The notes under the pieces are model-generated. The model was not told the origin of the DNA and did not search any database. It was given only the letters and a program-made list of their open reading frames with translations. A stretch of 64,000 bases of DNA from Polyangiaceae bacterium (GTDB lineage: Bacteria; Myxococcota_A; Polyangia; Polyangiales; Polyangiaceae). The translations under genes were made by a program, and so were the position numbers. The stretch lies in the NCBI GenBank assembly GCA_025936045.1, contig JAICUB010000012.1, positions 62,001 through 126,000 of the forward strand. The letters are read 5' to 3'. This document shows positions 55,129-64,000 of this stretch, piece by piece (the stretch's first letter is position 1; each line of letters begins with the position of its first letter).

Positions 55129-57959
55129 CTTTTTTGATCGTCGGTCACGCTGCTCGTGAACACCTCGAGCGCCCAGCGGCCGCCGTCGCCGCTGAAGCCG
55201 TCGAGCTGGATGTAATACGTCCCGGGGTCGAGCACCTGGTCGATGAACGAGAAAAATGGCGCATCGGCGCCCGCCGGGTCGTACGTGAGCGAGCAGCCGT
55301 TCTCGAGCTCCACGCCGGGACAAGCGTCCCCTTCGCGCAAGACGAGCATCGTCTGGTAGCTCGAGCCGCTTGCGTCGAGCACGACGCGTCGCTGCTCGCT
55401 GAGCGTGAGCTCGAGAAGCTGGTCGGGCGCGCCACCCGGAGGCTCGCCGCCGTAATCACAGCTGCCGTCGTAATTCGCGTACTGGTTCGCGGTGTTGCCC
55501 TCGAAACGCCCGCCAGTCTCGGGGATTTCGTAGACGTCCGTGCAGTCGTCGGCGCCCTGCACGAAGACCGTGCTCACGGCCGACCGCGTGAACGCGGTGA
55601 GCGACGTGGGCTTGCCCTCGGCCGTCTCGACCACGGCGCGGACGCTCCCGGGGCCGACAGCGTGAGCCACCGTTCGGACGGGCCACGCGTTCGCGGTCTG
55701 ACACGCGTCGGCGTCGCTCGGCCGAGCGCACGGCGGCTCGGCGACCAGCAGGCCGCCCGTGTCCCCGTCGGAGCCGCTCTGGACGAGTAGCACGTCGGAG
55801 CGTTCGGCAAGCTCGAGCGCGTACGTGGCGTCGGGCGCTCCGACGAGACAGCCGATTTGCACGGCGTCAGTCGCGTCGGTAAGCGTCACAGGCTCGGTCA
55901 CGCCGGGCGTGAGCACGGGGGGCGCCGAGCAGCCTTCGGTCTTCACGGGTGTGGTCGCGGCCGTGACGTTGAGCACCAGCTGCACCTCGGCGGGGCCGGT
56001 GCCGCTCAGCGCGACCGTGTAGCTGCCGGGGTCGAGCGCCCGCGCGAAGAGCTCGCTCGGCGAGCCCGAGCGGCAGGTAAGCTCACTCGAATCGGAGACG
56101 CACGCCGCGGTTCTCAGCGAAATCACGGGGTCGCCGAAGGCGTCCACGCTGGTCGCGTCGATGCGCACGTCGCTCCGCTCGCTCAAGGTGAAGCTATAGA
56201 CGAGCTCGCCGGTCTGCGAGTCGCACGCCGTCTCGAGATCGTGGTCGAGCCCCGCGAGGACGACGTCGACCGGCTCGCCCGGGACGAGCTCGGCGCTCGT
56301 TCCGCACGTTTCGTTCGCGGGGGCGGGCTCGGGCGTCCGAAAGTCCACGTGGAGCTCGATGTCCGTCTCCCGGTCGGCCGCGACGTAGACGGGGTACGAG
56401 CCGGGCGCGAGGTCGCGAAGCACGAGCCGAGACACGGTGCCCTTGGACGGCACGGCGACGCTCGCGGTGCACGCGGTCTCACCCGCGGCCGTACCGCATT
56501 GCTTCGGATCCGCGGCCGCGAGCACGAGGTCCCCGCTCACGGGGCGGATCACGACGACACCGGCCGCCCACGGCACGCTCGCGTCGAGACCGAACGACTC
56601 GGCGGGGACGCTGCCCGCCGTGGCGTCCAGGTACGCGGCCGTCAGCTGAAGCGGCGGATCCTCGCCGCCGTTCGCGGTCGCACCCACGGTCGTGTAACCG
56701 AGCGGCCCCGCCTTCACCGACGCGGTGCCGGACAAGGCTGCGTACGACAGGAAGAGATTGTGATCCGTCCCCCACGGCGCACTGGCTGCGGGCGGTGTCG
56801 GTTCGGCGCTCGTATCTTCGGCGCCGCCGAGCGCCGTGAGGCCCGCCTCCGTCCCGGCCCAATCCGTGATGCGATACACCTGCGCGACACCGCGCGCTGC
56901 GTCCTCCGTCGAGAAGTTCACGGCTCTTCCGTCTTCGGAGCCGCCCGCCACGAGATAGAACGCGGACGCACGCACCGCTTCGCTCCCGTCCACCGTCGTC
57001 GCGAGAGCGGTCCAACCCGACGGCGTCGTGACGCTCGTCGCTCCTTCGGTGCCGAGCAGACAGAGCAGAAGGTCACCCGGGTTCACGATGGCGGGCATCA
57101 CGACGAGGTGCCCCTTCCCGGCCGAATCGAACGTCGTCGGCGTCAAGCCCTCGACGCTCGGAAAGCCCGTCTTGCCCATGCTGGCTACGATGTCGACGTC
57201 GCTCGGTCCGCCCGCGGGCACCGTGACGGCAACCACGACGTCGCGCATGGCGCCGCTCGTGGCCTCCCGCTCGCACGAGATGGCGTAGTCCTTGGACGCG
57301 CCCAGCGTCGAAACCGCGTAGGAGCCGGGCGCCCGGATCTCGAGCGCGTCGCCGCACGTGTCGTTCGACGGGGAAACACAATCGTTCTCGTCCACGGCGC
57401 CGTCGCAGTCGTCGTCGACCCCGTTGCCGCAGATCTCGGTCGCCGTGCCGGAGACCAACGGATTGAAGTCGTCGCAGTCGGTGCCGTTGCACTGGATCGG
57501 AGGATCGCCGTCGCCGTCGGCGTCGCGCGGCACGTGCTCGCAGCTGTGCGTCGCTTCCACGCAGGTGTCGATGGTGCACGTGTATTGGTCGGTGCACGTG
57601 ACCACCGGCCCAGGCTGGCATCCGAGCGTCGCGCTGCAGGTCTCGACCCCGTCGCAATAGGTCTTGTCGTCGCAAACGGAGTCGTCAGGAGAGTGGGCGC
57701 AGCGTCCGCGGGTGGAGTCGCAGTGGTCCTCGGTGCAGTCGATGGCGTCGTCGCATTGACCGTCGTCGGTGCACGGCTCTCCGCCTTGGAGAGGTGGGGG
57801 GCCCGCGTCCTCGCCACCAGCCCCGCCGCCGTCCTCGGCCGCTCCGGCGGCGCCGGGGCTCGTGGGGGCAAAGGGGTCGCCCTTCGCCCGCTCACCACAA
57901 CCGAGCCCGAGCCACCCCGACACGCCGAACGCGAGGATGACGAGCGGGGGCGTTCGCAC
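55125..57959 (-). CDS. large lipoprotein with Cys-rich and MopE-type metal-binding motifs
   Basis: About 944 residues if started at GTG 57959 (RTPPLVILAFGVSGWLGLGC, lipobox GLGC). ATG at 58016 gives 19 more but would overlap the start of the divergent gene. The order is a Gly/acidic linker, Cys-rich repeats (CTDDGQCDDAIDCTEDHC, CDDKTYCDGVETCSATLGC), then a MopE-type motif (DADGDGDPPIQCNGTDCDDF, DDDCDGAVDENDC). Several ~120-residue beta-sandwich modules follow, with repeated APGSY/DPGSY endings (RAPGSYAV, LAPGSYPVYVAA, LDPGSYTVALSG, LDPGTYYIQLDG), which are PPC/Ig-like domains. It overlaps the kinase gene by four bases, so a signalling link is likely. Confidence 0.85.
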   Translation of the reverse strand: MRTPPLVILAFGVSGWLGLGCGERAKGDPFAPTSPGAAGAAEDGGGAGGEDAGPPPLQGGEPCTDDGQCDDAIDCTEDHCDSTRGRCAHSPDDSVCDDKTYCDGVETCSATLGCQPGPVVTCTDQYTCTIDTCVEATHSCEHVPRDADGDGDPPIQCNGTDCDDFNPLVSGTATEICGNGVDDDCDGAVDENDCVSPSNDTCGDALEIRAPGSYAVSTLGASKDYAISCEREATSGAMRDVVVAVTVPAGGPSDVDIVASMGKTGFPSVEGLTPTTFDSAGKGHLVVMPAIVNPGDLLLCLLGTEGATSVTTPSGWTALATTVDGSEAVRASAFYLVAGGSEDGRAVNFSTEDAARGVAQVYRITDWAGTEAGLTALGGAEDTSAEPTPPAASAPWGTDHNLFLSYAALSGTASVKAGPLGYTTVGATANGGEDPPLQLTAAYLDATAGSVPAESFGLDASVPWAAGVVVIRPVSGDLVLAAADPKQCGTAAGETACTASVAVPSKGTVSRLVLRDLAPGSYPVYVAADRETDIELHVDFRTPEPAPANETCGTSAELVPGEPVDVVLAGLDHDLETACDSQTGELVYSFTLSERSDVRIDATSVDAFGDPVISLRTAACVSDSSELTCRSGSPSELFARALDPGSYTVALSGTGPAEVQLVLNVTAATTPVKTEGCSAPPVLTPGVTEPVTLTDATDAVQIGCLVGAPDATYALELAERSDVLLVQSGSDGDTGGLLVAEPPCARPSDADACQTANAWPVRTVAHAVGPGSVRAVVETAEGKPTSLTAFTRSAVSTVFVQGADDCTDVYEIPETGGRFEGNTANQYANYDGSCDYGGEPPGGAPDQLLELTLSEQRRVVLDASGSSYQTMLVLREGDACPGVELENGCSLTYDPAGADAPFFSFIDQVLDPGTYYIQLDGFSGDGGRWALEVFTSSVTDDQKR

Positions 57960-58014
57960 GCGGGAAAGCCTGCCAGAAAGCAGGGCACGACGCCGTAGCA
58001 ACCGGCGGTAGACC

Positions 58015-59322
58015 ATGGCAAGATGGCCGAGCGTGCCGCCTGAACGGCTCACCCGCCACGAAATCAGCTGGTTGCTAGCGCAGGAGGCTCGCGGCGCCGC
58101 AAAAGCATTGCGGACGGAGGTCGACCAGCTTCGTGCGCCCGGCGACGCCAAAACCGTGCCGCCGCCCGCGGAAACGACGCTCGACGCGCTCGACGACACG
58201 ATCGAGATGTTGAGCAAGCTCAATACCGGCGGCCGCGAGAAAGGTCGGCGGGGGCGCATCGACCTCGCGTCGCTGCTCGTGGAGATGGCGCCGAACGCCC
58301 GCGTGGCCATCGCCCCGGGGGCCGGCACCGAAGTCTTCGGGGAAGAGACCGAGCTCCGCCGCATGCTGCACCTCCTGGTCGGGCAGGCGAGCGGACGCGC
58401 GCCGGGGGACGCCGAGATCGACGTGATGGTGAGGCGGCAGGGGGACTTCGTGCGCGTGAGCGCGAACCTCGGCCCGGACACCTCCGCGCTCGGTGAGCTC
58501 GAGAGCCGCTGGCTTTCCCGTATGGCGCTCCGCCACGGCGGCTCCGTCGAGCTCGAAGGCAAGACGCTCTCGATCTTGCTGCAGGCCGACGGCGCCACCG
58601 ACCAGCGCGAAGTCACCGAGCTCCGAAAAGAGCTCGAACAGGCACAGCAGCTCGGTGAAGCCTACGCGCGGGAGCTCGTGAGCGTGCTTTCGGCCGGTGA
58701 CGTTCGGACCGAGATCCCGCCCCCGAGCCGTGGTGACCCGGAGCACTTCAACGGCGTGCGCGCGCTCGCGGCCGCCGTGTCTCGTGGTCTGCGCGGGCTG
58801 ACGGACTCGCCTGCCGCGGTGCAGGAGCTTTTGACGGAGCTCGACGGCGTCGCGGAATGCTCGCTCGAGGCGGAGCGGAGCACGGTGGATCTCGGGGCCG
58901 CGCTCCGTAGCGTGGGCGACCAACTCGAGCCCCACGCGAGTCGCGCCGAAGTGACGCTCGTCTATGACGCAGGGCGAAACGTCCTGCTGAAGACCGCGCC
59001 GCGGACGCTCGAGGTTCTCTTCAGGAGCTTGCTCTTGCACGGCCTCGCGGCGACTCCACGGGGCGGTCGCATCAAAGCCTCCATCCATCGGACGGAGCTC
59101 GGCACCGCCATCTCCGTCTGCGACGGCGGGCCTGCGGTCCCCGAGGCGTCGCGCTGGGACGTGATTCGTCACCAGATCGATCCGACCCGCTTCGGCCGAC
59201 CCGCCGGGGTCGCGCTCGTCCTCGCGGACGCAACGGCCACCGCGCTGAATGCCGCGCTCGAGCTGCGTGAATCGGCCGACGGCCACACCGAAACTTGGGT
59301 TACTCTCGGGAGGGGTCCCTGA
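58015..59322 (+). CDS. protein with two degenerate histidine-kinase-like ATPase domains
   Basis: 435 residues from ATG 58015; GTG at 58030 (VPPERLTRHEISWLLAQEAR) is an alternative that clears the divergent start. The first half has a dimerising helix and an ATPase-like block (VFGEETELRRMLHLLVGQAS, RLSRMALRHGGSVEL-type end). After a coiled-coil (ELRKELEQAQQLGEAYAREL) the second half repeats the plan: STVDLGAALRSVGDQLEPHA, TLEVLFRSLLLHGLAATPRG (N-box position without the usual Asn), SVCDGGPAVP (G1-like), GRPAGVALVLADATATALNA. No phosphorylatable H-box is seen. It overlaps a single-domain receiver gene, so it may be a pseudo-kinase partner. Confidence 0.75.
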   Translation: MARWPSVPPERLTRHEISWLLAQEARGAAKALRTEVDQLRAPGDAKTVPPPAETTLDALDDTIEMLSKLNTGGREKGRRGRIDLASLLVEMAPNARVAIAPGAGTEVFGEETELRRMLHLLVGQASGRAPGDAEIDVMVRRQGDFVRVSANLGPDTSALGELESRWLSRMALRHGGSVELEGKTLSILLQADGATDQREVTELRKELEQAQQLGEAYARELVSVLSAGDVRTEIPPPSRGDPEHFNGVRALAAAVSRGLRGLTDSPAAVQELLTELDGVAECSLEAERSTVDLGAALRSVGDQLEPHASRAEVTLVYDAGRNVLLKTAPRTLEVLFRSLLLHGLAATPRGGRIKASIHRTELGTAISVCDGGPAVPEASRWDVIRHQIDPTRFGRPAGVALVLADATATALNAALELRESADGHTETWVTLGRGP

Positions 59323-59696
59323 TGCGCATTCTCGTGGTCGAAGATCAGGATTCCATCCGGCGCATGATCGAAGCGCTGGTGCACGCGCGCGGCTACAAGG
59401 TGACGGCTGCATCGTCGGGCGCCAAGGCGCTCGACTTGGCGCTGACCGAACCGCCGGATCTCGTGCTGCTCGATCTGATGATGCCCGGGCAGTTCGACGG
59501 GTTCGAGGTGTGCCGGCGCCTCAGAGCCGACCCGGCGACCCGTGCCATTCCGATCATCGTCATCACGGCGATGGATGACGATGCCGCGCGCACGCGCGCG
59601 ACCGAAGCGGGTGCGAACGCGTTTTATACGAAGCCGTTCAGTCCCATCGCGCTCTTGAAAGAAATCGAGCGGCTGGGCGTCAACCCATCCCGCTGA
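59322..59696 (+). CDS. single-domain response regulator (receiver only)
   Basis: 124 residues from ATG 59322, which overlaps the previous stop (TGATG) and is preceded by GGGAGGGG. It is a complete CheY-like receiver: the acidic pair in VEDQD (E7, D8), phospho-acceptor Asp51 in LVLLDLMMP, the switch Thr82 in IVITAMDDD and Lys104 in YTKPF. There is no output domain, so it would act by binding another protein. Coupling to the degenerate ATPase gene upstream suggests those two work together. It converges with the TerB-like gene, overlapping by 17 bases. Confidence 0.92.
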   Translation: MRILVVEDQDSIRRMIEALVHARGYKVTAASSGAKALDLALTEPPDLVLLDLMMPGQFDGFEVCRRLRADPATRAIPIIVITAMDDDAARTRATEAGANAFYTKPFSPIALLKEIERLGVNPSR

Positions 59697-60075
59697 GGAC
59701 GTTCAGCATGCCCTTCGCGCGCTCCTCGGCGGCGCGCACGATGCCGCGCGCCTCCACGGCGGGGATGCGCAAGACCTCGCAGAGCTCGTCGATGAGCGCT
59801 TTCTCGTTCGTGTCCTGCGCGCCGTCGACGAAAGAAAGCAACACGGCGTGCTGCAATAAGACGCGCCGATCGTCGTGGCTCAGATCGTGAATGGGAACGT
59901 CGGCCAAGGTGCGCGGCCGCTGCGCGAACAGCGCGACCTCGCGGCGCTCGGTCGGCGTCGCCGCATATGCATCCAGGATGCTCTGGATGATTTCGTTCTC
60001 CTCGGCGGCGATCTTACCGTCCGCCCAGGCCACGCTGACGAGCCCCTTCACGATCGCGAGATCTTGCGGATGCAC
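59680..60075 (-). CDS. TerB-like domain protein
   Basis: 131 residues from ATG 60075. An all-helical TerB/DjlA-type domain has AIVKGLVSVAWADGKIAAEE (the A.DG.i...E motif), NEIIQSILDAYAATPTERRE, VLLQHAVLLSFVDGAQDTNE (the second DG...E half) and KALIDELCEVLRIPAVEARG. Two acidic DGxxxxxE loops fit metal binding. Such single-domain proteins occur widely in envelope or stress functions and do not by themselves indicate tellurite resistance. Its 3' end overlaps the convergent receiver gene. Confidence 0.82.
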   Translation of the reverse strand: MHPQDLAIVKGLVSVAWADGKIAAEENEIIQSILDAYAATPTERREVALFAQRPRTLADVPIHDLSHDDRRVLLQHAVLLSFVDGAQDTNEKALIDELCEVLRIPAVEARGIVRAAEERAKGMLNVLSGMG

Positions 60076-60141
60076 GCGGCGAGCATCTCAACGCGGCCGA
60101 GCCTCGTCAACTCGTGACGAAGTTCAGGCCCGCGCGCAAGC

Positions 60142-61770
60142 TCAGTTCTTGCCGCTGAGACCGGGCGGCGGGGGCGTGGGCTCCATGCCCGCGAGGTTTC
60201 GTAACCCCGAGCGGAGCTCCGCGTCAGAGAGCGGCTCCGCCTCGAGACGTCGCAGCAAATCCTCGACGTCGCTCGGACGCGGCTTCGGCAGCGCGAGGCG
60301 CGGCGGCGGCGTGAGCGCGTCGGGCGCGGCGCCTTGCGTGACGACGGGAGGAAGCTTGGTCTCGAGCATCACCGCGAGCGGAATGCTCTCCTCCAGCGCG
60401 GGTGAGCTCACGCACGGCTCCGCCGCGACGGGAGCCGGCGGCAGGAGCGACTCCGCGTCGAGGGGCGGGCACGGTTCGGTGAGCTCGCTCGCTTCGGCCA
60501 CGACGAGCTCGCCGGCGGCCTCACTCGCCGGCGGATTGGAGTCGAAGTGCACTTCGATCACATCGACGTCACCGTCGTCGAGCTCGTCGTCGTCGTCGAA
60601 AGCCAGCTCTAGCTCGATATCTTCGGCAAATTCGGGCTCCGGGTCTTCATCCCATGCGACGACGACGGGCGGTAGCTCGCTTTCGCTCTGCACGCGCGTA
60701 CCGAGCACCGGCGTCACTTGCGGTCTCGCCTCGGGCTCGAGGTCCACGCTCGGCAACGCACTTCTCGCTGCTGCCGCTGCGACCGGCGCTACCTCGACGG
60801 CAATCACTTCGAGCGCCCTCGGCGGCGTCTTCACGAGCGGTTCCGCGCCGACGGCGGTGGACGAGCGGACGAACGTGAGCGGCTCGGTGCGCACGAGCTC
60901 GTTTTGGCTCGGAATTGCGGCGGTCGGAGGTGCGGGCGGTCTGGCGCTGGCTCGCTGCACGATGGGCTCGGGGCGTGTCTCGACGAGCTCGGGATCGCTA
61001 TCGACCTTGAGCGCGACCGGAGCGAGCACGAGCGTCTCGGCCCCCGCGGTGTCGCTCGCCTGCACTGGAAGGTCGAGTACCTCCGTCTGCTCGAGCGGTG
61101 GCGCGAGCGTGGAAACGGGCGCTGCGACGGGCTCGTGAAGCTCGGCGCGAGCCGGCGCGACCGACACGGCGGGCGGCGGAACCGTGCTCCGCTCGTGCAC
61201 CGACGCCGCGGGCGGCGCCACGCTAAGCTCGGGGATTTCGGGCACGACCGCGGGCGGCTGAACGGGCGGCGTGCTAGGCGCAACGGCGGCGCTCGCAACG
61301 GGTGCCGGGTCGGGCTCGGCGACGTGCGCGCCCGGAGGCGGAACGGAAATGCGACCGCTCTGCAGAGCTCGCACCGTCTCGCGCTCGAGCCGCGCGAGCG
61401 AACGCTTGGCGGCCGAACGATTGACGGGGATGAGCGCGGTCTCGAGCTCGCGCACGAGAGCCTCGATCCCCGCGCCCGGCGCGCGACGCGAAGCACGCAA
61501 GAGGCCGCTCGTCGGCGCGCTCGCGCGCACGAGCAGCGCGTCGAGCACGGCACGCAAGTCCCGCTCGGCGAGTGACCCGTCGGCGGCTCGGCCGCTCGCG
61601 ACGCGGATCCCTCCGTCCTCGAAGAGAAGCACGTCGTTCGGCTCGAGGCGCCGGGGCGCCGCCGAGACCTGATCGGCTGCCGCGAGCACGAGATAACCCA
61701 CGCATTCTGCGCTGAGCGGGACCGCGCGCGCTTCGGCGCCGGCAAGCACTTCGGCCACGGTAACGTTCAC
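60142..61770 (-). CDS. Pro/Ala/Glu-rich protein of unknown function
   Basis: 542 residues from GTG 61770, overlapping the hisF stop (GTGA). Residues 1-140 look folded: [80 protein letters not shown]. The remaining ~400 are low-complexity Pro, Ala, Glu and Val with acidic clusters ([16 protein letters not shown]). A short C-terminal helix follows ([20 protein letters not shown]). No family is recognised. The N-terminal block resembles regulatory domains seen beside myxobacterial kinases, but nothing can be asserted. Confidence 0.65.
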   Translation of the reverse strand: MNVTVAEVLAGAEARAVPLSAECVGYLVLAAADQVSAAPRRLEPNDVLLFEDGGIRVASGRAADGSLAERDLRAVLDALLVRASAPTSGLLRASRRAPGAGIEALVRELETALIPVNRSAAKRSLARLERETVRALQSGRISVPPPGAHVAEPDPAPVASAAVAPSTPPVQPPAVVPEIPELSVAPPAASVHERSTVPPPAVSVAPARAELHEPVAAPVSTLAPPLEQTEVLDLPVQASDTAGAETLVLAPVALKVDSDPELVETRPEPIVQRASARPPAPPTAAIPSQNELVRTEPLTFVRSSTAVGAEPLVKTPPRALEVIAVEVAPVAAAAARSALPSVDLEPEARPQVTPVLGTRVQSESELPPVVVAWDEDPEPEFAEDIELELAFDDDDELDDGDVDVIEVHFDSNPPASEAAGELVVAEASELTEPCPPLDAESLLPPAPVAAEPCVSSPALEESIPLAVMLETKLPPVVTQGAAPDALTPPPRLALPKPRPSDVEDLLRRLEAEPLSDAELRSGLRNLAGMEPTPPPPGLSGKN

Positions 61771-62534
61771 GCGCTTCCTCCTCGTACGAGCACACCCCGT
61801 GATCCGAGGTAGCCCTTCGCTTGTTGCACGGTGTACATGCCGTCGTGGAAGATCGAGGCTGCGAGCGCAGCATCGGCCCCCCCTTCTGCCAAGCCCTCAC
61901 GTAGATGTTCCAGCGTTCCGACGCCGCCCGAGGCGATGACCGGAATGTCGACCGCGTCCACCACCTGCCGCAGTAGCTCGAGGTCATAGCCCGCCTTGGT
62001 ACCGTCGCGATCCATGCTCGTGAGCAGGATCTCGCCCGCGCCGAGCTCAGCGGCGCGCCGCGCCCATGCGACCGCGTCGAGCTCCGTCCCCCGGCGACCA
62101 CCGTGCGTGAACACTTCGAAGCCGCCGCTCTGGCGCCTTCGCGCGTCGATCGCGACGACGAGCACTTGCCGCCCCCAAGCGTCCGCGATGCGGCTAATGA
62201 GCGAGGGATCGGCGACTGCGGCGCTGTTGATGCTCACCTTGTCGGCGCCCGCTTCGAGCAGGGTGCGAACGTCGTCGGGCGCGCCGACGCCTCCGCCCAC
62301 GGTGAGGGGGGCGAACACGGCTTCGGCGGTCTGCTCCACCACGTGGAGGATCGCCTTTCGTCCCTCGTGCGACGCGGTGATGTCGAGGAAGGTGATTTCG
62401 TCTGCGCCCTCGGCGTCGTAGCGGCGCGCGCACTCCACGGGATCACCCGCGTCGCGAATGCCGACGAAATTCACGCCTTTGACGACACGGCCGTCCCGCA
62501 CGTCGAGACAGGGGATGATGCGCTTGGCGAGCAT
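61767..62534 (-). CDS. hisF: imidazole glycerol phosphate synthase cyclase subunit HisF
   Basis: 255 residues from ATG 62534 (GGAGG nine bases upstream). A (beta/alpha)8 barrel with both phosphate-binding halves: [20 protein letters not shown] (catalytic Asp11), [40 protein letters not shown] (Asp130), [20 protein letters not shown] and [15 protein letters not shown]. It uses ammonia from HisH to close the imidazole ring in histidine biosynthesis. No other his gene lies in the window; it is coupled instead to an unknown Pro-rich gene. Confidence 0.95.
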   Translation of the reverse strand: MLAKRIIPCLDVRDGRVVKGVNFVGIRDAGDPVECARRYDAEGADEITFLDITASHEGRKAILHVVEQTAEAVFAPLTVGGGVGAPDDVRTLLEAGADKVSINSAAVADPSLISRIADAWGRQVLVVAIDARRRQSGGFEVFTHGGRRGTELDAVAWARRAAELGAGEILLTSMDRDGTKAGYDLELLRQVVDAVDIPVIASGGVGTLEHLREGLAEGGADAALAASIFHDGMYTVQQAKGYLGSRGVLVRGGSA

Positions 62535-62651
62535 GGCGGGGCCTCCTTCGCCCATAGGCCAGGGCTCAAGTTTTGGCCAAGGATTGCGGCAAAGCCCGGC
62601 CGTACCACGCGGTCCGGCGCAAAATCTTCCGGTCCGGTATATTGGCGCCGC

Positions 62652-64000
62652 ATGCGCCCCTGCCCTCAGTGCGGAGCACCTTCGCCCGACACGGCGGGTC
62701 GCTGCGCCGCTTGCGGTACGGCCATGCCCGCCGCGCTCGACAAAACGCAGGCATTGCCGCCGCCCGGCCTCGGGCAAACGCTGACGGGCGAGGCACCCGG
62801 TCGCGCGGCCCCGACTCAACCCGGTCACGCTTCCTCTCCCGTCGGGCAGACGCAGGCGGGCTTCGCGCCTCCCCACGCCGCGCCCTCCGCGGCCTCACGC
62901 CCAGCCGGGGCCGCCGGGCTCAAGGCTACCGTGATGGGCCTCGGCGCGGTGCCTGCCGGCGCTCCGGGCGCTGAAGCTCCGCGCGCTACGCCGCTCGGCC
63001 TGAAGGGCACGATGATAGGGCTCGCCCCCGAAGCGCTTCATCCTGCTCAGGCGGCGGCGCCGGGTCCGGCGGGCGTGGCGAACCCGCTCCGCGGAACGAT
63101 GATCGGCATGGCGCCTCCCCCCACGCCGTTCAATCCCGACGTGACGACGCCGTCACCGGTGCTCGCGCCTCACGCGGTTCCGCCGGAGGCCGCCCGCCTC
63201 CCCGTCGCCCACAAGACGATGTTGGGCATCGCGCGGCCGGGCATCGCCCCTCTGAATCCAGGAATCGAGAAGGCGCAGCCGCTAGCGCCCGCCCCCGTGC
63301 CGCCCGTGCCGTTGCCCGAGCTGCCCGTCGCGCAGCCATGGCGCCCGCCGTCGCCCGAGAGCACCGGCGGGCCACCCGCCGGGCTGCCGCGCCCGCTCCG
63401 CATTCCCGCGGCCGCCGCCGTCGCGATCGTCGGCGCGGCCGCGCTGCTCACCGCGGCCGGAGTGGCGCTCTTTCTTTATCGTGCGCGCGGCGCCGTCGAA
63501 GCGACGCTCGGAACGAACGCGGACGGCAAAGACCAGCTCTCGCTCGTCTGCAAAGGCTGTGCGGACGGCGCGACCGTTCGCGTCGGCAACGCGCGTGCGA
63601 CGTTCCACGCTGGCCGCGCGGACGTGCTCATCGAGCAAAAGCTCGCGGTCGGCAACAACACCCTCGCCGCGGAGCTCGAGCGGCGGCCGGGGCGCGCCGA
63701 CGCCGTGGAGCTCAGCGTGCCGGTCGATTTCCGGATCCGCGCCGACACGTCCGGGCTCATGCAAGCGCCGCCGCGCGTCGTCGTGCGCGTCGAAGCCGTC
63801 CCGCACGCGGCCGTCGTCGTGGACGGCAAGCCGCTCGCCTTGACCGCGGCGCCGGGCGGCTCCGAATCCGGCAGCGCCGATATCGACGTTTCGAGCGCGC
63901 TCCTCGGCAACAGCTCCGTCGTGGGCATGCTCGAGCGCAAAATCCCGTACGTCGTGACGCCCCCGAGCGGAACGCCGGCGCGCGGTGAAGTGAGCGTGCG
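62652..64000 (+). CDS. zinc-ribbon membrane protein with repeated T-M-I/L-G motifs (runs off window)
   Basis: At least 449 residues from ATG 62652; the frame is still open at the right edge. A zinc ribbon opens the protein (CPQCG...CAACG). A long Pro/Ala/Gly-rich stretch follows, with four spaced repeats of one short motif: [30 protein letters not shown] and [11 protein letters not shown]. One TM helix is near residue 260 ([20 protein letters not shown]). The outside part is beta-rich ([40 protein letters not shown]), like a PEGA-type domain. The TM-I/L-G Thr repeats could be kinase or FHA target sites, by inference. It is divergent from hisF. Confidence 0.78.
   Translation, partial: MRPCPQCGAPSPDTAGRCAACGTAMPAALDKTQALPPPGLGQTLTGEAPGRAAPTQPGHASSPVGQTQAGFAPPHAAPSAASRPAGAAGLKATVMGLGAVPAGAPGAEAPRATPLGLKGTMIGLAPEALHPAQAAAPGPAGVANPLRGTMIGMAPPPTPFNPDVTTPSPVLAPHAVPPEAARLPVAHKTMLGIARPGIAPLNPGIEKAQPLAPAPVPPVPLPELPVAQPWRPPSPESTGGPPAGLPRPLRIPAAAAVAIVGAAALLTAAGVALFLYRARGAVEATLGTNADGKDQLSLVCKGCADGATVRVGNARATFHAGRADVLIEQKLAVGNNTLAAELERRPGRADAVELSVPVDFRIRADTSGLMQAPPRVVVRVEAVPHAAVVVDGKPLALTAAPGGSESGSADIDVSSALLGNSSVVGMLERKIPYVVTPPSGTPARGEVSV

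Noticed and set aside
55857-57998. Long plus-strand open frame opposite the MopE-motif lipoprotein
   Set aside because: High-GC shadow; composition of Arg, Gly and Val with no fold; the minus-strand frame has clear domains and a lipobox.
59680-60075. Tellurite-resistance locus because of the TerB-like gene
   Set aside because: Only a single TerB-domain protein is present; no TerC, TerD or other ter genes are nearby.

Overview
The window is a high-GC bacterial chromosome segment that reads like a myxobacterium, probably of the Sorangium/Polyangium side (Polyangiales). The signs are many outer-surface lipoproteins with long Gly/Ser/Thr linkers, Cys-rich myxobacterial repeats with a fibro-slime (PA14-like) domain, MopE-type metal-binding motifs, a Ser/Thr kinase, a PP2C phosphatase, a Tgl-like TPR lipoprotein and frequent GTGA/ATGA gene overlaps. 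No rRNA, CRISPR array or intact insertion sequence was seen. Two tRNA genes are present (Pro-GGG and Val-CAC). All family names come from motif recognition by eye, with no database search.

Layout. 1-5551: an HlyD-type efflux adaptor (cut by the left edge), an SDR/M24-peptidase/small ORF/membrane protein operon whose four genes overlap, a Cys-rich lipoprotein and a methyltransferase. 6063-32678: a large secreted-protein locus. It holds two DUF1592+DUF1552 gene pairs in opposite orientation, two CxxxCH-type lipoproteins, and lipoprotein carbohydrate-active enzymes (GH105, two GH30, GH114, GH11). A Kunitz/BPTI-domain lipoprotein, a fibro-slime lipoprotein and two decayed genes (an alpha/beta-hydrolase and a GH8 enzyme) are interspersed, and a SNF2-family helicase sits in the middle. 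Almost every exported product has a lipobox followed by a 50-150-residue low-complexity linker, as expected for enzymes tethered at the cell surface and acting on plant or fungal wall polysaccharide.

32904-36859: an accessory segment. A SIR2-like gene, a degenerate NTPase fragment and a long helical protein lie head-to-tail beside a frameshifted tyrosine-integrase remnant, which abuts the 3' end of tRNA-Pro. This looks like a defence gene (SIR2-STAND-like architecture) in the remains of a tRNA-integrated island, now broken by at least one frameshift. It is the most interesting part of the window.

37078-64000: mostly core and regulatory genes: a PP2C-cNMP fusion, tsaB, a Crp/Fnr regulator, a Tgl-like lipoprotein, a RodZ-like protein, recO, murJ, engB, tRNA-Val, two Bor-like lipoproteins, a biotin-carrier protein and a D-cysteine desulfhydrase-like enzyme. 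Then come an alkaline-phosphatase-fold membrane transferase, xerC, an ABC-2 permease, a START-like protein, a Ser/Thr kinase coupled to a large MopE-motif lipoprotein, a degenerate histidine-kinase-like ATPase with a receiver, a TerB-like protein, hisF and a zinc-ribbon membrane protein cut by the right edge.
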